Source: CAYSLC01 sp964431545 (GTDB taxonomy: Bacteria > Desulfobacterota > Desulfobacteria > Desulfobacterales > JAABSP01). Taken from it: a DNA stretch of 7,810 nt. The stretch's first letter is position 1, and each line of letters opens with the position of its first letter. Both the position numbers and the translations under genes were made by a program. The stretch covers positions 1 to 7,810 of the forward strand of contig CAYSLC010000235.1 of assembly GCA_964431545.1 (NCBI GenBank). Direction: 5' to 3'. Below are positions 1 through 5,158 of this stretch, piece after piece. The notes below the pieces were generated by a model. The model had not been told where the DNA came from. It searched no databases and was given only the letters and a program-made list of their open reading frames with translations.

Positions 1-3
1 TGA

Positions 4-9
4 TATGAT
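4..9 (+). promoter_or_regulatory. Possible -10 element for the toxin-antitoxin pair
   Basis: TATGAT, preceded by TG in the extended -10 position, differs from TATAAT at one base. A -35 element would lie before the window, so only half the promoter can be judged. It would give a leader of roughly 65-70 bases before the antitoxin start. Confidence 0.3.
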
Positions 10-42
10 CCAATGCGGAGAACCATGGAACATTATTTAGGG

Positions 43-63
43 TGGCGCTACTCGACGGCGCCA
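43..63. promoter_or_regulatory. Inverted repeat, possible autoregulatory operator of the TA pair
   Basis: TGGCGC (43-48) and GCGCCA (58-63) form a perfect 6-bp inverted repeat around a 9-base loop, just upstream of the antitoxin ribosome binding site (GGAGGG, 69-74). Antitoxins commonly bind such repeats to repress their own operon. That role here is inferred from position only. Confidence 0.3.
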
Positions 64-82
64 TAAGCGGAGGGCTTTCGAT

Positions 83-319
83 ATGACCGATTTCGATCGC
101 ATTACATTTGATCCGGATGTCATGGGGGGCAAGGCTTGCATTCGCGGGATGCGGGTCACGGTCTCCCTTATTCTGAATCTTGTCGCCAATGGAGTGACCA
201 CCGAAGAGATTATGGATGACTTTCCATACCTTGAGCCGGAGGATGTCAAACACGCACTCCGGTACGCCGCATGGTTGGCCGAGGAATCCGTCCATCCGCT
301 CGAGATTGCTTCCGGATGA
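83..319 (+). CDS. DUF433 family antitoxin (VapB-like)
   Basis: This 78-residue protein matches the DUF433 pattern almost end to end. It has GGKACIRGMRVTV near residues 15-27, a helix-rich VANGVTTEEI segment (34-43), and FPYLEPEDVKHALRYAAW (46-63), the typical 'yP-L-eDv-AL-YA' ending. DUF433 proteins are small winged-helix-like antitoxins usually paired with DUF5615 PIN-like toxins, and the next gene is exactly that, overlapping by ATGA. The ATG at 83 is supported by GGAGGG eight bases upstream and by the family's usual length. The antitoxin would bind and silence the toxin and probably repress the operon. Its base composition is visibly lower in GC than the genes after position 700, suggesting horizontal acquisition. 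Confidence 0.88.
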   Translation: MTDFDRITFDPDVMGGKACIRGMRVTVSLILNLVANGVTTEEIMDDFPYLEPEDVKHALRYAAWLAEESVHPLEIASG

Positions 320-696
320 AATTTCTGGCGGACATGGGAATTTCCCCAAAAACGGTGGCATTTCTGCACAGCCACGGATTTGAGGCGGACCATCTTCACG
401 CCCTGGGTCTTCAGAAATTGCCGGATAAGAAGATATTGGAAATAGCGCTTTCCGAAAGACGGATCATCCCGACCCATGATCTTGACTTCGGTGACCTCCT
501 GGCGGCAAGTGGAGCGAAACTGCCGAGCGTGATCATCTTCAGGTTAAAAAGGATGACGCCTTCACACGTGAATGCGTATTTGATGCCCATACTCGACAGT
601 TATCGGGATGCTCTGGAAAGAGGGGGGATCCTGACGGTCACCGAGGGCCGCGTCCGGGTGAGGTATTTACCTGTTTTCGACACAGATACGGATTGA
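316..696 (+). CDS. DUF5615 family PIN-like toxin
   Basis: This 126-residue protein begins MKFLADMGISPKTVAFL, the characteristic start of DUF5615/Mut7-C-like PIN domains, and continues with LPDKKILEIA (35-44), the core THDLDFGDLLAASG (53-66) and LPSVIIFRL. Candidate metal-binding acidic residues are Asp6, Asp37, Glu42, Asp55 and Asp57. PIN-fold toxins are expected to cleave RNA with divalent metals, but cleavage by this subgroup is inferred from fold. The ATG at 316 was preferred over an in-frame ATG at 271 because it begins at the domain edge and gives the ATGA overlap (316-319) with the antitoxin stop, implying translational coupling. The low GC matches the antitoxin. The stop lies 10 bases before the permease start. 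Confidence 0.87.
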   Translation: MKFLADMGISPKTVAFLHSHGFEADHLHALGLQKLPDKKILEIALSERRIIPTHDLDFGDLLAASGAKLPSVIIFRLKRMTPSHVNAYLMPILDSYRDALERGGILTVTEGRVRVRYLPVFDTDTD

Positions 697-706
697 ATCC
701 CACCAG

Positions 707-1687
707 ATGGTCAGTCTCGATTTCACGATTCTTCTCGCCAGCGTGGTGGCCGGCGCCACCCCCATCGTCCTGGCGGCCCTGGGGGAGACCCTCACCGAGA
801 AGGCGGGGCTCATCAACCTCTCCCTGGACGGCTCCATCCTCCTTTCCGCCATGGCCGCATTCGCCATCTCCTACGAGACCGGGAGCCTGGTCCTGGGATT
901 CGCCGCCGGGGGGCTGGCCGGGGCGGCCACGGCGTCGGTGGTGGCGCTCTTCGGGATCTACCTGAGGCGATCCCAGGTGGCCGTGGGGTTCGTCATGACC
1001 CTCATGGCCCGGGATCTGGCGTACTTTCTGGGCAACCCCTACTCCCGGCTCCAGGGGCCCCAGTTGGGTCCGATGCCCATCCCCCTGCTCCGGGAGATCC
1101 CCTTCCTCGGTCCCGTCTTCTTCAACCACAACATCACGGTTTATGCCGGCCTCCTGCTCATCGGCCTCTCCTGGTGGTTTCTCTACCGGACCGCCCCGGG
1201 TCTGCGGCTCCGGGCCGTGGGGGAGCACCCCCGGGCCGCCTACGCCCGGGGCATCGACCCCCGGAAGACCCAGTTGGGGTATACCCTGCTGGGGGGGGTG
1301 CTGGTGGGACTGGCCGGGGCCACCTTTTCGCTCTCCACCAAACCCGGCTGGGGACGCCCCCAGGGGGCGGAGGGGACCGGCTGGATCGCCCTCGCCCTGG
1401 TGATTTTCGGCGGATGGGACCCGGTGCGGGCCGCCCTGGGGGCCTACCTCTTCGCCTTCCTCCAGGTCATGGGCATCTACTTTCAGGGATGGTTCCCCTC
1501 GGTGCCGGCCCAGGTCTTTCAAGTGGCCCCCTTCCCGCTGATGATCTTCACTCTGCTGCTCATGTACCTCTCCCAGAAGGAGTCGATCCGGATCCGCGCC
1601 GCCCGCCGCCCGGCTCTGGGCTTCTTCCTCGGCCTCTTCTCGGCCAACGCCCCCAGCGCCCTGGGGAAGCCGTATGAGCCGGAGTAG
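707..1687 (+). CDS. ABC transporter permease, nucleoside/BMP type (COG1079-like)
   Basis: This 326-residue, very hydrophobic protein has about eight to nine membrane segments (roughly 6-26, 41-56, 58-84, 91-110, 144-161, 196-214, 228-265 and 282-297). The N-terminal pattern GATPIVLAALGETLTEKAG, followed by INLSLDG, is typical of the second permease in nucleoside/simple-sugar (BMP, YufQ/NupQ-like) importers. The cytoplasmic loop GLRLRAVGEHP (165-175) followed by AAYARGID is the region that contacts the ATPase. It would form the inner-membrane pore with a second permease and an ATPase, fed by a lipoprotein binding protein. None of those partners is in the window, so they are presumably upstream of the toxin-antitoxin pair or elsewhere. 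No clear Shine-Dalgarno precedes the ATG. The C-terminal tail after about residue 305 is polar. The substrate is uncertain. Confidence 0.85.
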   Translation: MVSLDFTILLASVVAGATPIVLAALGETLTEKAGLINLSLDGSILLSAMAAFAISYETGSLVLGFAAGGLAGAATASVVALFGIYLRRSQVAVGFVMTLMARDLAYFLGNPYSRLQGPQLGPMPIPLLREIPFLGPVFFNHNITVYAGLLLIGLSWWFLYRTAPGLRLRAVGEHPRAAYARGIDPRKTQLGYTLLGGVLVGLAGATFSLSTKPGWGRPQGAEGTGWIALALVIFGGWDPVRAALGAYLFAFLQVMGIYFQGWFPSVPAQVFQVAPFPLMIFTLLLMYLSQKESIRIRAARRPALGFFLGLFSANAPSALGKPYEPE

Positions 1688-1726
1688 GGAATTCCGGGGC
1701 CACCGGGTATATATCGAGATCCCACC

Positions 1727-1755
1727 TTGAAATCCTCCCCATGATGTCCTATACT
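1727..1755 (+). promoter_or_regulatory. Strong candidate sigma70 promoter
   Basis: TTGAAA (1727-1732) and TATACT (1750-1755) are separated by exactly 17 bases, matching the consensus at 5 of 6 and 5 of 6 positions. Transcription would start near 1762, immediately before the first stem of the structured segment. It stands out in an otherwise GC-rich genome. It could drive a small RNA or peptide, or the yheU-EamA genes with a leader of about 430 bases. Confidence 0.55.
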
Positions 1756-1761
1756 GTTGAA

Positions 1762-1850
1762 CCATAGAAGGGGCCGCGTACATGCCGGCAACTACGCGTA
1801 AGCCCCCTTCGCTGCCCGTGCATCGATCGCGGTCCTAGATCCGGGCAGTC
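1762..1850 (+). ncRNA. Candidate structured RNA with two consecutive stems
   Basis: Stem 1: GAAGGGG (1767-1773) pairs with CCCCTTC (1804-1810) over 7 bp. It continues after a small asymmetric bulge with CGCGTA (1775-1780) pairing with TACGCG (1793-1798). The 12-base loop contains the self-complementary TGCCGGCA (1783-1790), which could allow loop-loop dimerisation. Stem 2: CTGCCCG (1812-1818) pairs with CGGGCAG (1841-1847), with GATC/GATC pairing possible inside. The segment begins a few bases after the predicted start of the sigma70 promoter. It does not match a riboswitch or sRNA consensus that I can recall, and no T-rich terminator follows. It could equally be a translational control leader for the small ORF inside it. 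Confidence 0.35.
1782..1838 (+). CDS. Possible 18-codon small ORF (leader peptide or microprotein)
   Basis: An ATG at 1782 opens an 18-codon frame, MPATTRKPPSLPVHRSRS, ending in TAG. It is preceded by AGAAGGGG (1766-1773) at an ideal 8-base spacing and by a sigma70 promoter about 20 bases further upstream. The Shine-Dalgarno forms one strand of stem 1, paired with bases inside the ORF's own codons, so folding would block initiation. The peptide is basic and proline-rich with no recognised family. It lies about 350 bases before yheU, far for a classical attenuator. Translation is not proven; the ORF may be incidental to a structured RNA. Confidence 0.25.
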   Translation: MPATTRKPPSLPVHRSRS

Positions 1851-1869
1851 AAACTTGGGCCGCCCCGGC

Positions 1870-1894
1870 GTCGGGGAGCCGCGGCTCCCCCGAC
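1870..1894. repeat. GC-rich palindrome
   Basis: The core GAGCCGCGGCTC is perfectly self-complementary and extends outward to GTCGGGG on the left and CCCCCGAC on the right with one extra C. No T-run follows, so it is not a canonical intrinsic terminator. It could be a protein binding site, a REP-like element or an RNA stem downstream of the structured segment. Confidence 0.4.
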
Positions 1895-2116
1895 CGGGTT
1901 ATTCCCCGCCCTGGATGAATCCGCCCCTTTCTCCGTTTATCATCGAATTTCTTCTGCGGCAGTCTTTCGAACCGTCTCGTCACTCAGCCGGGGCACGCCG
2001 GAGAAGTGGGTCTCCCAAAGGCCGGAGAGCATCTTAACGGAAAACAGGAACCGGCCGGAGGAAGGGGAATTGGCTTTTCAGCGCCTGTCTGGAGAGAATA
2101 TCGATCGTGAGACCAG

Positions 2117-2165
2117 GCCTCCTTGTTCCGGGAGGCTCGCCCATTGACGGGGCCTCGGCCCCCGT
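2117..2165. repeat. Two short hairpins in the yheU leader
   Basis: GCCTCC (2117-2122) pairs with GGAGGC (2131-2136) around an 8-base loop. ACGGGG (2147-2152) pairs with CCCCGT (2160-2165) around a 7-base loop. The second ends six bases before AAGGAG (2172-2177), the likely yheU ribosome binding site. They may affect translation, but 6-bp stems are common in GC-rich DNA. Confidence 0.25.
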
Positions 2166-2190
2166 GACGGAAAGGAGTCCCTGACAGATC

Positions 2191-2421
2191 ATGGAGATCC
2201 CCCACGACGAACTCGCCCCCGAAACCCTGGAGGCGGTCCTCCGGGAGGTGGTCACCCGGGACGGCACCGACTACGGGGCACGGGAGGCGACCATCGATGA
2301 GAAGGTGGATCAGGCCAGGAGGGCGCTGCGGCGGGGGCTGGCCGTGCTCACCTGGGACGAGGAGACCCGGACCTGCAACCTCCTCAAGAGGGAGGGGCGT
2401 TCCCGATGCCCGCGTGGCTGA
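2191..2421 (+). CDS. yheU: YheU / UPF0270 family protein
   Basis: This 76-residue protein follows the UPF0270 (YheU) pattern over its whole core: MEIPHDELAPETLEAVLREVVTRD, then GTDYGAREATIDEKV (about 29-43), then QARRALRRGLAVLTWDEETRTCN (45-67). E. coli YheU, as I recall it, has the same IP..LSPETL, REGTDYG and VLVWSE landmarks at nearly the same length (about 72). The family's function is not established. The ATG is preceded by AAGGAG at 2172-2177 with a rather long 13-base spacing, but the family alignment fixes this start. The last 16 bases overlap the EamA transporter gene, so the two are probably cotranscribed and translationally coupled. The C-terminal SRCPRG is an extension beyond the family core, produced by the overlap. 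Confidence 0.85.
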   Translation: MEIPHDELAPETLEAVLREVVTRDGTDYGAREATIDEKVDQARRALRRGLAVLTWDEETRTCNLLKREGRSRCPRG

Positions 2422-3278
2422 TCCTGTCGCTCGCCACCGCCCTGGCCGTCGCCTCCCAGGACGCCTGGACCAAGCGGTTCTTCTCCGGCCGCAGCCTCTA
2501 CGAGATGACCGCCTACCCCATGCTCTACAGCCTCCCCCTGCTGGCGGCGGTCCTCCCCTTCGTCCCGGTGCCCCCGCTGGACGGCACCTTTCTCTGGTGC
2601 CTGATCGTCAGCATCCCCTTGAACGGGGGAAGCTTCCTGCTCTACATGAGCGCCATCCAGCGGTCGCCCCTCACCCTTACCATCCCGTATCTGGCCTTCA
2701 CCCCGGTCTTCATGATCCTGACGGGGCTGCTCTTTCTGGACGAGATGCCGGGTCCGGCCGGCGTGGCCGGGATTCTGGTGATCTGCATCGGCGGGTACAT
2801 CCTCAACATCGACCCCCGTCGGTGGACCCTCCTTTCCCCCTTGAAGGCGGTCCTCTCGGAGCGGGGCTCCCGGATGATGCTCCTGGTCGCCTTTATCTAC
2901 AGCTTCACCTCGGTCATCGGCAAGAAGGGGATCCTCCACTCCTCCCCCCTCTACTTCAACCTCCTCTTCTTCGCCCTCCTCAACCTCACCCTGATCACCT
3001 CCCTGGCGGGCTTGGGCAAGATCCGGCTGGATGCCTTCCGGGACGCGCCGGGCAAGGGGGCCGGGGTGGGCGTGCTCTTCTTCCTCCACGTCGTCTTCCA
3101 CGGGTATGCCATCTCCCTCACCCAGGCCGCCTACATGATCGCGGTCAAACGGCTGAGCGTCCTGTTCAGCGTGATCTACGGCAAGCTCCTCTTCGGCGAG
3201 AGGAACATCACCGTCCGGTTCGGCGGCGCGGCCCTGATGGTCCTGGGCACCGCTCTGATCCTCTTTCAGGGCGGCTGA
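2406..3278 (+). CDS. EamA/DMT superfamily transporter
   Basis: This 290-residue integral membrane protein has ten predicted helices in two five-helix halves (about 3-17, 34-52, 62-80, 87-110, 116-134, then 156-173, 180-200, 222-240, 245-263, 270-287). The two EamA repeats show the usual landmarks at the end of the fourth helix of each half: GLLFLDEMPGPAG near 106-118 and YGKLLFGERNI near 257-267, each followed by a glycine-rich last helix. DMT/EamA proteins export metabolites such as amino acids, nucleobases or drugs; the substrate cannot be told here. The start is supported by GGGAGGGG (2390-2397) eight bases upstream, inside the end of yheU. It shares the yheU transcript and ends before a separate promoter, so it is probably not part of the downstream operon. 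Confidence 0.86.
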   Translation: MPAWLILSLATALAVASQDAWTKRFFSGRSLYEMTAYPMLYSLPLLAAVLPFVPVPPLDGTFLWCLIVSIPLNGGSFLLYMSAIQRSPLTLTIPYLAFTPVFMILTGLLFLDEMPGPAGVAGILVICIGGYILNIDPRRWTLLSPLKAVLSERGSRMMLLVAFIYSFTSVIGKKGILHSSPLYFNLLFFALLNLTLITSLAGLGKIRLDAFRDAPGKGAGVGVLFFLHVVFHGYAISLTQAAYMIAVKRLSVLFSVIYGKLLFGERNITVRFGGAALMVLGTALILFQGG

Positions 3279-3303
3279 CGCCGGGCCGGTCCCCCGTCCG
3301 GCG
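3279..3303. repeat. Hairpin just after the EamA gene, weak terminator candidate
   Basis: CGCCGG (3279-3284) pairs with CCGGCG (3298-3303) around a 13-base loop, starting immediately after the transporter stop codon. No T-tract follows directly. It may slow or end transcription in a factor-dependent way, but this is only suggestive. Confidence 0.2.
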
Positions 3304-3316
3304 GCCGACATGGGTA

Positions 3317-3345
3317 TTGACAAGACGGCCCCGTTCGGGGATAAA
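3317..3345 (+). promoter_or_regulatory. Candidate sigma70 promoter of the ACP/ketosynthase operon
   Basis: A perfect TTGACA (3317-3322) is followed after 17 bases by GATAAA (3340-3345), or after 18 by ATAAAT. Transcription would begin near 3352, giving a leader of about 50 bases. The spacer contains the inverted repeat CCCC-GTTC-GGGG (3329-3340), which could be an operator. Immediately downstream is an AT-rich CTTTTTTATA stretch, unusual for this genome. Confidence 0.5.
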
Positions 3346-3401
3346 TAGGCCTTTTTTATAGCGAACCATTCTTCCCATGGGCCGGGCAGGGAGTTGTCTG
3401 A

Positions 3402-3827
3402 ATGAGAAAAGAGGAGGTACCGCAGGACCGGGGATTCAGCGACGGGGTCGAGGAGATCGCCTACGCCGTGGATGAGGCGGGGCGATACGTCCTGGTCCGG
3501 AGCCGGGGATGGGATCCCAAGACGGTGGCCAACGAACAGGCCTGGGAGGTGATCGAGGAGGAGATCGCCGAACAGGTCCGCCTGATCCGGGCGGGAAAGC
3601 GGAGCCCCCTCGCCTACCACATGGTCCGCAACCTCATGGACGTGGGGCTCCTGGCCAGCTACGCCGGATACGCCCGCTGGCGCGTAAAGCGCCACCTGAA
3701 GCCGGGCCCCTTCCGGAAGCTCTCCCCCGAAGCCATCGGCCGGTACGCGGCGGTCTTCGGCATCACCGCCGAGGAGCTGCGCCGCCCCCCCGAACCCGGA
3801 AGCCGACCGGCCGGCGGGGAGGCCTAG
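3402..3827 (+). CDS. Uncharacterised 141-aa protein with a possible HTH segment, first gene of the operon
   Basis: I do not recognise a named family. The N-terminal part (about 16-35) reads like short beta strands (VEEIAYAVDEAGRYVLVRS) and runs into GWDPKTVANEQAW. A charged helix (about 48-64, many Glu/Arg) and GKRSPLAYHM (65-74) follow. Residues about 77-126 resemble an Xre-like helix-turn-helix: NLMDVGLLASYAG, then the basic WRVKRHLKP (93-101), then KLSPEAIGRYAAVFGITAEEL (106-126), which looks like the final helices of Cro/C1-type domains. There is no signal peptide or membrane segment, so it is presumably cytoplasmic. AGGGAG (3388-3393) sits eight bases before the ATG. The BtrH-like gene starts four bases after its stop. 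It could be the operon's regulator or an accessory protein binding the ACP or BtrH; neither is shown. Confidence 0.75.
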   Translation: MRKEEVPQDRGFSDGVEEIAYAVDEAGRYVLVRSRGWDPKTVANEQAWEVIEEEIAEQVRLIRAGKRSPLAYHMVRNLMDVGLLASYAGYARWRVKRHLKPGPFRKLSPEAIGRYAAVFGITAEELRRPPEPGSRPAGGEA

Positions 3828-3831
3828 CCCC

Positions 3832-4833
3832 ATGGAGATCCCCTTCGAACACCGGCAGTCGGCCCACTGCGAGACCGGCGTCTTGGCCAACATCCTCTCC
3901 CACCACGGCCTCGCCGTCAGCGAGGCGATGGTCTTCGGCATCGGGGCCGGCCTCTTCTTCGGCTACTTCCCCTTTGTCCGCCTCAACAAGCTCCCCCTCA
4001 CCGCCTTCCGGGTGAGCACCGGCGGGATCATGCGCCGGGTCACCCGAAGGCTGGGGGTCCGCCTGGCGTGGGAAAAGTTCCGGGATCCCGACAAGGCCAT
4101 GGCGGCGGTGGACCGGATGCTCCAAGAGGGGGTCCCGGTGGGGTGCCGCACCGGCGCCTACTGGCTGGAGTACTTCCCGCCCCGGTACCGGTTCCACTTC
4201 AACATGCACAACATCGTGGTCTTCGGCAAGAACGGCGACGGCTACCGGATCAGCGATCCGGTCTTCCCCGAGCCGGTCACCTGCTCCGCCGAGAGCCTCA
4301 AGAAGGCCCGGTTCGCCAAGGGCCCCATGCCCCCCAAGGGCCGGATGTTCCGGGTGGCCCACGTCCCGGAGACGGTCGACCTCGGCCGGGCCGCCGCCCA
4401 GGGGATCAAGGAGGTCTGCCGGTCCATGCTCAAGGTCCCCGGCCCCTTCATGGGGATCAAGGGGATCCGGTACCTGGCCAAGCGGGTGGCCCGCTGGCCG
4501 GAGCGGCTGGGGCCGCGCAAGGCGGCCCTCCACCTGGGACAGGTGATCCGGATGCAGGAGGAGATCGGCACCGGCGGCGGCGGCTTCCGGTTCATCTTCG
4601 CCGCCTTCCTCCAGGAGGCCGGGGAGATCCTGGGAGAAGAGCGGCTCCATTCCCTGTCCGAGCGGATGACGGCGGCCGGGGACCGGTGGCGGGACTTCGC
4701 GGTGGTGGGCTCCCGGATCTGTAAGGGGCGGGCCTCGGAGGCGGAGACCTACGACACCCTGGCCGAGATCCTCGGCGCGTGCGCCGAAGTGGAGGAATCC
4801 CTCTATCGGGATCTATCGGAGGTGGTCCGATGA
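3832..4833 (+). CDS. BtrH-like acyl-ACP transferase (BtrH N-terminal domain + DUF4872-like)
   Basis: This 333-residue protein opens with HRQSAHCETGVLANILSHHG, the signature of the BtrH N-terminal domain, with Cys13 as likely nucleophile in a C39-peptidase-like fold. The partner His is probably His126 in NMHNIVVFGKNG (124-135), and Asp142 in YRISDP (138-143) completes a plausible triad. After about residue 160 the helical, basic region resembles DUF4872. In butirosin biosynthesis BtrH moves an acyl group from an ACP to an amine of the aminoglycoside, so this protein probably takes an acyl chain from the ACP encoded next and transfers it to an acceptor, likely an amine. A strong Shine-Dalgarno, GGGGAGG (3816-3822), lies nine bases upstream inside the previous gene. 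No signal peptide is seen, so it should act in the cytoplasm. Acceptor and acyl group are unknown. Confidence 0.82.
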   Translation: MEIPFEHRQSAHCETGVLANILSHHGLAVSEAMVFGIGAGLFFGYFPFVRLNKLPLTAFRVSTGGIMRRVTRRLGVRLAWEKFRDPDKAMAAVDRMLQEGVPVGCRTGAYWLEYFPPRYRFHFNMHNIVVFGKNGDGYRISDPVFPEPVTCSAESLKKARFAKGPMPPKGRMFRVAHVPETVDLGRAAAQGIKEVCRSMLKVPGPFMGIKGIRYLAKRVARWPERLGPRKAALHLGQVIRMQEEIGTGGGGFRFIFAAFLQEAGEILGEERLHSLSERMTAAGDRWRDFAVVGSRICKGRASEAETYDTLAEILGACAEVEESLYRDLSEVVR

Positions 4834-4867
4834 GGGCCGGCGGCCTCATTTCCGAAGGAACTCTGCC

Positions 4868-5158
4868 GTGAGCGATCCCGCCCCCAACTCCTCCGGTCCC
4901 GCCGAGATCAAGTCGGCCCTCAAGGAGATGATCGTCCGGGAACTCAACCTGGCCGACGTTTCCCCCGGGGAGATCGGGGACGCGGAGCCCCTCTTCGGGG
5001 ACCGGTTCGGGCTCGACTCCATCGACGCGGTGGAGCTGGTCTTCCAGGTCAAGACCCATTTCGGCGTGGAGATCCGGAACATGAAGGAGGGCCGGGAGGT
5101 CCTCCAGACCGTCGACGCCCTGGCGGCGTTCATCCTCGCCTCCCGGCGGAACGCATGA
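4868..5158 (+). CDS. Acyl carrier protein
   Basis: This 96-residue protein has the ACP pattern. A first helix (about 12-28, EIKSALKEMIVRELNL) is followed by the loop ending in PLFGDRFGLDSIDAVEL, where Ser51 in the LDSID motif is the phosphopantetheine attachment site. A second conserved half (FQVKTHFGVEIRN) leads into a last helix (VDALAAFIL, near 84-92). The GTG start is chosen because AAGGAA (4855-4860) lies seven bases upstream and the domain begins shortly after. The last bases overlap the ketosynthase start (ATGA), implying coupled translation and fixed stoichiometry. It would carry the chain elongated by the KS/CLF pair and offered to the BtrH-like transferase. It differs from the housekeeping FASII AcpP in its longer N-terminus and operon partners. 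Confidence 0.92.
   Translation: MSDPAPNSSGPAEIKSALKEMIVRELNLADVSPGEIGDAEPLFGDRFGLDSIDAVELVFQVKTHFGVEIRNMKEGREVLQTVDALAAFILASRRNA

Larger units (their letters stand above)
1688..2190. other. 503-base non-coding region with a promoter and several inverted repeats
   Basis: No ORF here has a recognisable protein sequence, and the composition is more mixed than in flanking genes. It contains, in order, a near-consensus sigma70 promoter, a two-stem structured segment with an 18-codon ORF, a GC-rich palindrome, two short hairpins and the yheU ribosome binding site. The stretch from about 1900 to 2110 shows no feature that can be supported. The region could be a 5' leader, an sRNA locus or the decayed remains of an element. 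Confidence 0.6.

Noticed and set aside
638..1783. Long open frame on the minus strand opposite the ABC permease (381 codons)
   Set aside because: Its translation is Gly/Pro/Glu/Arg-rich low-complexity sequence with no family resemblance, typical of the antisense of a GC-rich membrane protein gene; the plus-strand permease explains the region.
1771..1850. tRNA or tRNA-like gene in the structured segment
   Set aside because: The GGTCCTAGATCC stretch faintly resembles a T-arm, but there is no GTTCRA loop, no 7-bp acceptor stem framing the right length and no anticodon arm.
1767..1850. Integron attC site
   Set aside because: The paired arms lack the conserved RYYYAAC and GTTRRRY core sites, and no integrase or cassette array is present.
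1855..2037. 60-codon plus-strand ORF in the non-coding region
   Set aside because: No convincing ribosome binding site, no recognisable family, and it runs through the GC palindrome; length is within chance expectation.
3329..3357. Intrinsic terminator after the EamA gene (CCCC-GTTC-GGGG followed by a T-run)
   Set aside because: Ten bases separate the short stem from the T-run, too far for a canonical terminator; its position in the spacer of a TTGACA promoter suggests an operator instead.
2310..3941. 543-codon minus-strand open frame spanning yheU, the EamA gene and the start of the BtrH-like gene
   Set aside because: It crosses three well-supported plus-strand genes and their intergenic region and reads as Asp/Glu/Gly-rich shadow sequence; openness follows from high GC codon bias.
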